In this document: positions 1 to 6,672 of the stretch, piece after piece | How the letters are laid out: every line of letters starts with the position of its first letter | How positions within the stretch are numbered: the stretch's first letter is position 1 | From: JBDHRG01 sp039807445 | Lineage (GTDB): Bacteria > Pseudomonadota > Gammaproteobacteria > Competibacterales > Competibacteraceae | DNA length: 10,615 bases | Direction: 5' to 3' | Assembly: GCA_039807445.1 (NCBI GenBank) | Contig: JBDHRG010000131.1 | Span: forward strand, 1-10,615 | Notes under the pieces: model-generated | Database searches by the model: none | Seen by the model: the letters and a program-made list of their open reading frames with translations, nothing else | Told to the model about the DNA's origin: nothing | Translations under genes and position numbers: made by a program

Positions 1-773
1 GCCGAGCCCTCGACCACGTGCGCGAGCGTGTCCAGCCCGACCACGTCGGCGGTGCGGTAGGTCGCGCTCTTGGGCCGACCGATCGCCGGGCCGGTCAGCG
101 CGTCGACCAGGTCGGGGGCGAGGCCGAACGCCTGCGCCTGGTGCAGCGTCGCCAGGATCGAGAACACGCCGATGCGGTTGGCGATGAAGTTGGGCGTGTC
201 CTCGGCGCGGATCACGCCCTTGCCGAGCGTGGTGACGAGCAGGGTCTCGAGCCCGTCGAGCACCTCCGGATGCGTCTCGGGACCGGGGATCAGCTCGACC
301 AGCGCCATGTAGCGCGGGGGGTTGAAGAAGTGCACCCCGCAGAAGCGCGGGCGCAGGCTTTCCGGCAGCGCCGCCGACAGCGCCGTGATCGACAGCCCCG
401 AGGTGTTGCTGGCGAACACCGTCCGCTCGCCCAGGTGCGGCGCGACCTGGGTGTACAGCGCGCGCTTCCAGTCCAGGCGCTCGGCGATCGCTTCGATCAC
501 TAGTTCGCAGCCTGCCAGTCGCCCGAGATCGGCGCCGTAGTCGGCCGGGTGGATCAGCGCCGCGGCCGTGCTCGAGGCCAGCGGCGCCGGCTCGAGCCTG
601 GCCAGCTTCGCGATCGCGCCGCGGGCCACGGCGCGGCTGTCGTCGCCCGGCGCCGGCAAGTCGTACAGCCACACCTCGACCCCGGCGTTGGCCAGGTGCG
701 CGGCGATCTGCGCCCCCATCACCCCGGCGCCCAGCACCGCGGCGCGACGGACAAACGATGGTTTCATTTCCAT
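1..773 (-). CDS. fadN: 3-hydroxyacyl-CoA dehydrogenase, FadN type (N-terminal part; C-terminus beyond the left edge)
   Basis: Only the first 257 residues are in the window. They show an NAD-binding Rossmann fold with the GAGVMG loop at residues 15-20, an SNTS segment near 122-125, the HFFNPP signature with catalytic His148 and its partner glutamate in the VELIP segment near 160, then DTPNFIANRIG at 192-202 and TGPAIGRPKSATYRT at 228-241. This succession, with no enoyl-CoA hydratase domain in front, matches the FadN type, in which the dehydrogenase comes first and a hydratase domain follows; the latter would be outside the window. The enzyme oxidises L-3-hydroxyacyl-CoA to 3-ketoacyl-CoA in cytoplasmic beta-oxidation. 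The ATG at 773 is preferred over the one at 767 because an AGGAAAGAG ribosome-binding site lies just upstream. It follows fadL by 98 bases on the same strand and is probably co-transcribed. The family is sure; FadN rather than a shorter dehydrogenase is inference. Confidence 0.9.
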   Translation of the reverse strand, partial: MEMKPSFVRRAAVLGAGVMGAQIAAHLANAGVEVWLYDLPAPGDDSRAVARGAIAKLARLEPAPLASSTAAALIHPADYGADLGRLAGCELVIEAIAERLDWKRALYTQVAPHLGERTVFASNTSGLSITALSAALPESLRPRFCGVHFFNPPRYMALVELIPGPETHPEVLDGLETLLVTTLGKGVIRAEDTPNFIANRIGVFSILATLHQAQAFGLAPDLVDALTGPAIGRPKSATYRTADVVGLDTLAHVVEGS

Positions 774-839
774 GTCACTCTTTCCTATGCGCAAGCGGCG
801 TGCGCGTCGCCCGATCCACGACGACGGATCGTCGACAAC

Positions 840-861
840 GGTGGGCAGCAGGCTGCCCACC
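840..861. repeat. Perfect 10-bp palindrome, REP-like hairpin between fadL and the dehydrogenase gene
   Basis: GGTGGGCAGC, a two-base AG centre, then GCTGCCCACC form a perfect inverted repeat. A smaller 6-bp repeat (CGACGA/TCGTCG, 819-834) lies beside it. No run of T follows in either direction, so it is a poor intrinsic terminator; a dispersed REP-like palindrome or an mRNA-stabilising hairpin between two cistrons is more likely. The GGGCAGC/GCTGCCC core recurs in similar form at 7918-7936. Confidence 0.55.
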
Positions 862-871
862 CTTCCCGCCA

Positions 872-2224
872 TCAGAAGCGGTACTGCACCTGCACGCCGA
901 ACAGATCGGCACCGGCATCGTCGAGTTCGCCCACCAAGCGGTCACTCACCACCACCGGCCCCGCCGGTGTCCGCAACGCCGCGATATTGACCGTGTTGTC
1001 GAGATCGCCCTCGCGCACGAAAATGTGCGTGTAACCGAAGTCGACCGACAGGTTCTTCTGCGGCCTGTAGCTGCCGCCGAAGCTGAGCCAGGTGCGGTCG
1101 CCGTCGGGGATGCGCGGCGTGCGGTGTTCGTCGTCGCGGATCACCGTGGTGTCGTAGGCCAGGCCGGCGCGCAGCGTCCACGCGGGGCTGTAGTAGTGCT
1201 CGACGCCGAGCGCGAAGCGCCAGTTGTCCTTCCAGTCCTCGTCGGTGACGCTGTCCGGACGGCCCACGCTCTGGATGCGCAGTTCCTGGAACTTGCTCCA
1301 GTCGGTCCAGCGCACGCCGCCGGTCAGCGCCCAGCGCGGATTCAGCCGATGGTAGCCGGACAGGTACACGGTGGCGGGCAGGTCGACTTCGGCCTTGGCC
1401 TCGGACTTGCCGTTGTTGGCCGCGGCGGCGCCGCTCAGCCCGGAAATCTTCAGATCGCCGTCGAGCTCCTGGTCGATGCCCGAGCGGTACGACAGGCCGA
1501 AGCGGGTATCCCGGCTCAGCTCGTACATCACGCCGAGGTTCCAGCCATAGTTCCAGTCGTCGCCGTCGACCTTGGCCGTGCCGTCGTTGGCCTGATCCAG
1601 GGGGTTGAACACCGACTGGCTCAGCGTCGCCTCGATGTATTGTGCGCTGAGGCCGGCGCCCAGCGACCAGTGCTCGTCGATGCGCCAGGCGAGCGAGGGG
1701 TTGATGTCGATCGTCTTCACGTCCGACAGCCGCGCGTGGTAGCGACCGAACCAGTCGTCCGGGTAGTCGGTCTTCAGGCCGAACAGGCCGTTGATGCCGA
1801 GACCCAGGCGCAGCCTGTCGTTGATCTCGGTGACGAAGAAGACGTTCGGCACGTAACCTTCGGCGCCGCCGTCGCCGCTGCCGGATTCGACCGCCGAGAA
1901 GCCCGGAATCGGCCGACCGGCGAAGGGCCCGCCGGTGAACGTGCCCTGTCGGGTCGAGCTGCCCTTGATCTTGCCGTCGATCAGCACCGCGGTCAGACCC
2001 GCCTGGGCCTGCGCACCCGACAGCAGCGTCATGCCCGCCGGATTGAAGACCACCGACGACAGGTCGTCGCCGACCACGCCGGCGCCGGCGAAGGCGCGGC
2101 CGAGACCGGTGACGCTCTGCTCGGTGAGCTGGAAGCCGGCGGCGCGGGCTTCGCCGCCCGCGACCGCGAGCATACCGGTGGTGGCCAGCACGGCCAGCGG
2201 ACTGTGGGGCTTGCGGATCGGCAT
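872..2224 (-). CDS. fadL: FadL/OmpP1-family outer-membrane long-chain fatty acid transporter
   Basis: The 450-residue protein starts with a signal peptide (basic start, hydrophobic core, cleavage expected after GEARA at residue 28). The mature start AGFQLTEQSVTGLGRAFAG is the typical FadL N-terminus that plugs the barrel, and NPAGM at 61-65 is the family's NPA motif. The rest has the alternating pattern of a beta-barrel with many aromatic and tyrosine-rich strands, ending in QVQYRF with the C-terminal phenylalanine used for outer-membrane assembly. FadL proteins take up long-chain fatty acids and other hydrophobic compounds by lateral diffusion. A GGGAGGAAC ribosome-binding site precedes the ATG. 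The gene lies 63 bases downstream of the PsrA-like regulator and upstream of a beta-oxidation gene, which supports fatty acids as substrate rather than aromatic hydrocarbons, though the latter cannot be excluded. Confidence 0.93.
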   Translation of the reverse strand: MPIRKPHSPLAVLATTGMLAVAGGEARAAGFQLTEQSVTGLGRAFAGAGVVGDDLSSVVFNPAGMTLLSGAQAQAGLTAVLIDGKIKGSSTRQGTFTGGPFAGRPIPGFSAVESGSGDGGAEGYVPNVFFVTEINDRLRLGLGINGLFGLKTDYPDDWFGRYHARLSDVKTIDINPSLAWRIDEHWSLGAGLSAQYIEATLSQSVFNPLDQANDGTAKVDGDDWNYGWNLGVMYELSRDTRFGLSYRSGIDQELDGDLKISGLSGAAAANNGKSEAKAEVDLPATVYLSGYHRLNPRWALTGGVRWTDWSKFQELRIQSVGRPDSVTDEDWKDNWRFALGVEHYYSPAWTLRAGLAYDTTVIRDDEHRTPRIPDGDRTWLSFGGSYRPQKNLSVDFGYTHIFVREGDLDNTVNIAALRTPAGPVVVSDRLVGELDDAGADLFGVQVQYRF

Positions 2225-2287
2225 CGGTGTTCCTCCCTCTTCACTTCTGCTTGCCTGGCGCAGCGGCTGCGCTCAGGGTGGTAGTGT

Positions 2288-2938
2288 TCAGGCAGCGGCC
2301 GGGCGCTGCGCGAGCCCGGGCGGCAGCGGCGCGCGCAAGCCGGCGGCCAGGAACGGGATCAGGCGCTGCGTCATCTGCGTGCCGTCGGCCTGCGTCGCCA
2401 GCTCGCAGGCGGCGACGATCTGCATCAGGTCGGTACCGGCCATCGTGTACGACACAGCCCCGAGCATGAAATGCAGCCGCCAGTACAGCTCGAGCGCCGG
2501 CAGCTCGGGCAGCGCGCGCGCGAACGCGACCTTGGCGCGCTCGAACACTTCCGCGTAGAGACCGTGGATGTGCGCACGCAGCTCGGGGGCGGCTTCGAAG
2601 TAGGTGCGTCCGAGCAGGCGGATGAAGCGCTGGCCGCCGAGGTCGGCGGGGGTGTTCAGCTCGAGCGCCGGGGCGATGAAGGCTCCGAGCACGTCCTCGA
2701 CCGGGGCGTCGTCGGCCAGCGCGTCGAGCCGGCGCACGCGCTCGCGGTTCAGCGTCACCAGGCGGCGTGCGAACACTTCGCGGATCAGGCCATCCTTCGA
2801 GCCGAAGTGATAGTTGACGGCGGCGAGGTTGACCGCCGCGAGCGAGGTGATCGCGCGCAGCGAAGTGTTGACCAGGCCGTGCTCGGCGAACAGGCCTTCG
2901 GCGACGTCGAGGATGCGCTCGCGGGTGGCGTCGGTCAT
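2288..2938 (-). CDS. psrA: TetR-family transcriptional regulator, PsrA-like
   Basis: A 216-residue TetR-type repressor. The N-terminal DNA-binding domain has ERILDVAEGLFAEHG (helix 1) and a helix-turn-helix at about residues 27-46 ending in VNLAAVNYHFGSK, the wording found in Pseudomonas PsrA. The ligand domain also carries PsrA-like segments: ELYWRLHFMLGAVSYTMAGTD and, near the end, LIPFLAAGLRA. PsrA is known to bind long-chain acyl ligands, repress itself and beta-oxidation genes, and recognise GAAAC-N4-GTTTC-type sites; two such sites lie upstream here. The ATG at 2938 is chosen because MTDATRERILD is the normal family start; the frame stays open upstream only because of GC richness. The ribosome-binding site is weak (GGGGA) and sits in a small hairpin. 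Likely role: acyl-responsive repressor of psrA-fadL-fadN. Orthology to PsrA is inference from recalled motifs. Confidence 0.85.
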   Translation of the reverse strand: MTDATRERILDVAEGLFAEHGLVNTSLRAITSLAAVNLAAVNYHFGSKDGLIREVFARRLVTLNRERVRRLDALADDAPVEDVLGAFIAPALELNTPADLGGQRFIRLLGRTYFEAAPELRAHIHGLYAEVFERAKVAFARALPELPALELYWRLHFMLGAVSYTMAGTDLMQIVAACELATQADGTQMTQRLIPFLAAGLRAPLPPGLAQRPAAA

Positions 2939-2951
2939 CGGGGTATCCCCG
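2939..2951 (-). promoter_or_regulatory. Small hairpin over the psrA-like ribosome-binding site
   Basis: CGGGG-TAT-CCCCG is a perfect 5-bp inverted repeat that ends on the base just before the start codon at 2938. On the mRNA the only Shine-Dalgarno-like bases (GGGGA, 8-12 bases before the ATG) lie inside the stem. It could hold translation of the regulator low; whether it forms in the cell is not known. Confidence 0.4.
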
Positions 2952-2968
2952 TAGTGGATGGCTGGCGT

Positions 2969-2986
2969 TTGAAACGTCGGTTTCAA
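2969..2986. promoter_or_regulatory. Operator 1: perfect palindrome, PsrA-type site
   Basis: TTGAAAC-gtcg-GTTTCAA is a perfect 7-4-7 inverted repeat 30 bases before the regulator's start codon. It contains GAAAC-N4-GTTTC, which fits the published PsrA recognition pattern (G/C)AAAC-N2-4-GTTT(G/C). Because it lies upstream of a PsrA-like gene, autoregulation is the natural reading. Confidence 0.72.
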
Positions 2987-3069
2987 GCGTAGTCGGCGGG
3001 CACCGCGTCTGCCGTCAGGAGCGGGGGTGCAGCCGCTTCGGCCACCCGGGTTGCGGAGCTCCCGGCGCT

Positions 3070-3087
3070 CTGAAACGCTAGTTTGAA
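3070..3087. promoter_or_regulatory. Operator 2: imperfect copy of the PsrA-type site
   Basis: CTGAAAC-gcta-GTTTGAA repeats the architecture of operator 1 (same half-sites, same four-base spacer) about 101 bases further upstream, and GAAAC-N4-GTTTG again fits the PsrA pattern. It touches the candidate -10 box at 3087-3092 and covers the expected transcription start, a position suited to repression. Confidence 0.65.
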
Positions 3088-3116
3088 TCCTACCCGAGCC
3101 CGCTTTAAGCGTACAA
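3087..3116 (-). promoter_or_regulatory. Candidate promoter of the psrA-fadL-fadN cluster
   Basis: Read on the minus strand, TTGTAC (3116-3111) and TAGGAT (3092-3087) are 18 bases apart and resemble sigma-70 -35 and -10 boxes (3/6 and 4/6 matches). The start point would fall inside operator 2, and the leader would include operator 1. The match is modest; the overlap with the operator is the main support. Confidence 0.4.
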
Positions 3117-3186
3117 GTGTTCCGAATAATCGCTTCGATGACGATTCGGCAATCTTGCACTGCTGCTGCGTTCGCACATTTTTTGC

Positions 3187-3215
3187 TGGCCAAAACCCGT
3201 CGACCTGCGTATAGT
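3187..3215 (+). promoter_or_regulatory. Candidate rhlE promoter
   Basis: TGGCCA (3187-3192; 4/6 match to the -35 consensus) and TATAGT (3210-3215; 5/6 match to the -10 consensus) are 17 bases apart. The start point would be near 3222, giving an untranslated leader of about 195 bases before rhlE. It is the best sigma-70-like pair I find in this AT-richer patch. Confidence 0.45.
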
Positions 3216-3290
3216 CCGCGACTCGCGTGGCGAAGTCCGCGCGACCGTTCATCGCTCCCTGACCTTCCGGGCGCCGCTGCGCCCTCGCAA

Positions 3291-3321
3291 GCCGGTTGGT
3301 GACGATGTCCCGACAACCGGC
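3291..3321 (+). promoter_or_regulatory. Hairpin in the rhlE leader
   Basis: GCCGGTTG (3291-3298) and CAACCGGC (3314-3321) form a perfect 8-bp stem with a 15-base loop, about 95 bases before the rhlE start codon. No run of T follows, so it is not an obvious terminator. It could affect stability or translation of the helicase mRNA. Confidence 0.4.
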
Positions 3322-3417
3322 GAATCGCGTTCGACGCATTCCGCATTCCGCCTGTCTGCGCCCGACGAGGGGCGTGGCGGCCGCGTATTCGCCCCGTTTC
3401 ATACGGTGATGACCCGC

Positions 3418-4971
<1,554 letters not shown>

Positions 4972-4987
4972 TCGCCACCACCGTCCG

Positions 4988-5026
4988 CCCTGCGCCCAGG
5001 CGCAGGGCAGGCGCTGCAAGCGCCTG
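4988..5026. terminator. Two adjacent perfect hairpins after rhlE
   Basis: CCCTGCGCC-CA-GGCGCAGGG (4988-5007) is immediately followed by CAGGCGCT-GCA-AGCGCCTG (5008-5026), stems of 9 and 8 bp without mismatch, beginning 17 bases after the rhlE stop. They sit in the space between the convergent rhlE and MOSC genes. No T run follows, so they are not classic intrinsic terminators; they may block exonucleases or act together with Rho. Confidence 0.45.
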
Positions 5027-5052
5027 AGCCCGACCACCAAACGCCGGATCAT

Positions 5053-5181
5053 TCGACACCGCGCGAGATCGCCGCGTGGCTGCGCGATCTGCGCGACACG
5101 AGCAAGGCGTTCTGCTTCCTCGACACCGGCGACGCGAACGGCCCCCACCCGCCCGGGGGCGAGCGCTTGCCACAGCGCTGA
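5053..5181 (+). pseudogene. Orphan coding-like stretch without a start codon (possible gene remnant)
   Basis: This frame, ending at the TGA 5179-5181, has 39 of 42 third codon positions G or C, with about 69% at first and 60% at second positions, the usual signature of real genes in such DNA. It reads PREIAAWLRDLRDTSKAFCF and then a Gly/Pro-rich end. No ATG, GTG or TTG exists in frame between the rhlE stop and the stretch, and no ribosome-binding site is visible. I do not recognise the peptide. It could be the 3' end of a lost gene, a small protein with a non-standard start, or chance in GC-rich DNA. Confidence 0.3.
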
Positions 5182-5199
5182 CCGGTCCTGCATGCTGCC

Positions 5200-5685
5200 T
5201 CAGGGCTCGGCCCGCACCGCATCGCCGACCCTGACCCATCCCGACTCGAGCACCCGTGCGGTGATGCCGCCGTGCCCGCGCAGCGCGTTGTAGCCGCCGG
5301 GACCGAGCATGGTTTCCATGTGCGAGCACGGCTGGCAGAGCCCGCTCCACTCGAGCAGCGCTTCGCCGACGCGGAAGCGTCGGTCTTTCAGCGCCAGCAG
5401 ATTGAGCCCGGCGACGGCGAGGTTGCGGCGCAGTAGCCGCGGCGGGATGGGCTCGCGGCCGAGGCAGGCGCCGATCACCGCGAGGTGCTCGACCTGGATC
5501 AGCGTCACCTGGCGCGCGCCCTCGGGCCGGCCGGCCCAGCGGTCGCCGTCGAGGCCGGCGCCCTCGCGGGCACAGGCGGCCTCGACTTCGAGCATGTCGG
5601 CGAGGCGCGCCGGACGCAGGCCGATCCACGTCACGCGGCCGGTCTGCGGCAGCGTCGCCAGCAGTTCGGCGAGCGTGCCGCTCAC
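5200..5685 (-). CDS. MOSC-domain protein
   Basis: 161 residues covering one MOSC domain. The start of the domain is VTWIGLRPARLADM (18-31), the centre has GLDGDRWAG (44-52) and RRNLAVAGLNL (86-96), and the segment LCQPCSHMETMLGPGGYNALRGHGG (split here only in description; key residues Cys117 and Cys120) holds the conserved cysteine of the superfamily. MOSC domains occur in molybdenum-cofactor sulfurases and in small proteins such as YiiM that help reduce N-hydroxylated compounds; the exact substrate here is unknown. The GTG at 5685 is chosen because the next in-frame ATG (residue 31) would remove the conserved start of the domain. It begins four bases after the HAD gene's stop, so the two are surely co-transcribed. 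The ribosome-binding site is weak, suggesting translational coupling. Confidence 0.86.
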   Translation of the reverse strand: MSGTLAELLATLPQTGRVTWIGLRPARLADMLEVEAACAREGAGLDGDRWAGRPEGARQVTLIQVEHLAVIGACLGREPIPPRLLRRNLAVAGLNLLALKDRRFRVGEALLEWSGLCQPCSHMETMLGPGGYNALRGHGGITARVLESGWVRVGDAVRAEP

Positions 5686-5689
5686 CGCT

Positions 5690-6385
5690 CTACGCCAGGC
5701 GGGCGAGCACCGTGTCGAGCTCGGCCAGGGTGGTGACGGTGGCATCGGGGTGCGGGCCGCCGGGCCAGGGCTTGTCGCTGCGGTTGACCCACACGGTGCG
5801 CCAGCCGAACTCGGCGGGGGCACGCACGTCGTGGTCCGGGTCGTCGCCGATGTGCAGGATCTGGTGCGGTGCGATGCCGAGGCGCTTCAGCGCTTCGTCG
5901 TACATCGCCCGTTCGGGCTTGGGCCGGCCGATCTGGATCGCCGACAGTGCGAAGTCGAACAGGTGGGCGATGCCGATGCGCCCGAGATCGGCGTTGCCGT
6001 TGGACAGCGCCGCCAGCCGGTAGCGGCCGTGCAGGCGCTCGAGCGCCGGCAGCGCGTCGGGGAAGAACTCGACCGCGTTGCGCCCGGCGTAGAACACCTC
6101 GAACGCCGCCTCGACGTCGAAGCCCGGGGCCGGATAGCCGACGGCTTCGGCGGCGCGGACCAGGCCGAGCTTGCGGCAGGCGCTGCGGTCGTGCGCGATC
6201 GCCGGGTTGTCCTTGGCGATCTGGGTGCAGAGCGCGCGGATCTCGAGCGGCGTGTAGCGCGCGGGGATGTGCGGGTAGCGTTCATCGAGCCAGGCGTGCA
6301 GTTCGGCCTCGGCGCGTTCGACGGCGGCCCAGACGTCCCACAGCGTGTCGTCGAGGTCGAAGGTGACGGCGCGGATCGTGCTCAT
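5690..6385 (-). CDS. HAD-superfamily phosphatase, YigB-like
   Basis: 231 residues with all four HAD motifs: motif I FDLDDT (9-14; nucleophile Asp10, acid/base Asp12), motif II LSNGN (127-131; Ser128), motif III Lys156 in GRPKP, and motif IV HIGDDPDHD (178-186) with Mg-binding aspartates. The helical cap between motifs I and II (about 17-105) marks subfamily I. FDLDDTLWD, SNGNAD and HIGDDPDHDV resemble E. coli YigB, an FMN/sugar-phosphate phosphatase, but HAD specificity cannot be read reliably from sequence. The ATG at 6385 puts motif I at the usual position; an upstream in-frame start at 6460 would add an atypical Arg/Ala/Pro-rich stretch. It precedes the MOSC gene by four bases and follows metZ after a 278-base spacer with strong secondary structure. 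Confidence 0.9.
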   Translation of the reverse strand: MSTIRAVTFDLDDTLWDVWAAVERAEAELHAWLDERYPHIPARYTPLEIRALCTQIAKDNPAIAHDRSACRKLGLVRAAEAVGYPAPGFDVEAAFEVFYAGRNAVEFFPDALPALERLHGRYRLAALSNGNADLGRIGIAHLFDFALSAIQIGRPKPERAMYDEALKRLGIAPHQILHIGDDPDHDVRAPAEFGWRTVWVNRSDKPWPGGPHPDATVTTLAELDTVLARLA

Positions 6386-6425
6386 CGGGATTCCGGGGCT
6401 ATCGGCAGGGCCACAGTATGGAGCC

Positions 6426-6458
6426 GCGGCGCCACCGGCGGGTTCCCGGCGGCGCCGC
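6426..6458. repeat. GC-rich hairpin upstream of the HAD gene
   Basis: GCGGCGCC (6426-6433) and GGCGCCGC (6451-6458) pair perfectly around a 17-base interior that can itself fold. The structure lies 41 bases before the HAD start codon, in its likely leader. No T run is present on either side. Confidence 0.4.
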
Positions 6459-6489
6459 ACGCTTGCGCAGGGGCGACCCGTTCAGAGAC

Positions 6490-6672
6490 TGTAAATCATC
6501 CGTCTGAGAGCGGGGCGAGGGGGATGTCGCTGTGCTCATTCTCGTCGCACATCCTTGTGCTCCTCCGAGGTACGGCGCCGCTCCGCGCTGTCCATGCGCA
6601 CGCGGCGCGCGTAATCCGCTCCGCGACATCCCCCTCGCTCCGCTTGCCCACGTCGGTGCTAATTCATTTACA
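6490..6672. mobile_element. MITE-like inverted-repeat element between metZ and the HAD gene
   Basis: Two arms of 22 bp with one mismatch (6509-6530 and 6623-6644; shared core GCGAGGGGGATGTCGC and its complement) enclose 92 bases. Outside them a further inverted pair, TGTAAAT (6490-6496) and ATTTACA (6666-6672), would mark the ends of a 183-bp unit. The right end overlaps the last codons and stop of metZ. There is no transposase. Size and nested inverted repeats suggest a non-autonomous mobile element or a large REP/BIME-type repeat; alternatively it is a long metZ terminator stem. I see no clear target duplication. Confidence 0.5.

Larger units (their letters stand above)
2939..3405. other. 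Divergent intergenic control region between psrA-like gene and rhlE
   Basis: 467 bases with no convincing gene. The part next to the regulator holds the two palindromic operators and a candidate minus-strand promoter; 3117-3230 is locally AT-richer than its surroundings and contains the candidate rhlE promoter; 3222-3417 would be the rhlE leader. Short open frames here lack coding-like codon use and a ribosome-binding site. Confidence 0.7.

Noticed and set aside
758..2284. 508-codon open frame on the plus strand across fadL
   Set aside because: It is antisense to a clear FadL gene with signal peptide and family motifs; its Val/Ala/Arg-rich translation has no recognisable domain. It is open because of high GC.
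3117..3302. 61-codon frame in the psrA-rhlE intergenic region
   Set aside because: Poor codon periodicity, no ribosome-binding site, and it spans the likely rhlE promoter.
6485..6505. Similarity to the anticodon arm of tRNA-Tyr (ACTGTAAATC followed by CCGTC)
   Set aside because: No acceptor stem, D-arm or T-arm can be found around it and the anticodon stem pairs badly, so chance resemblance is more likely than a tRNA or attachment-site remnant.
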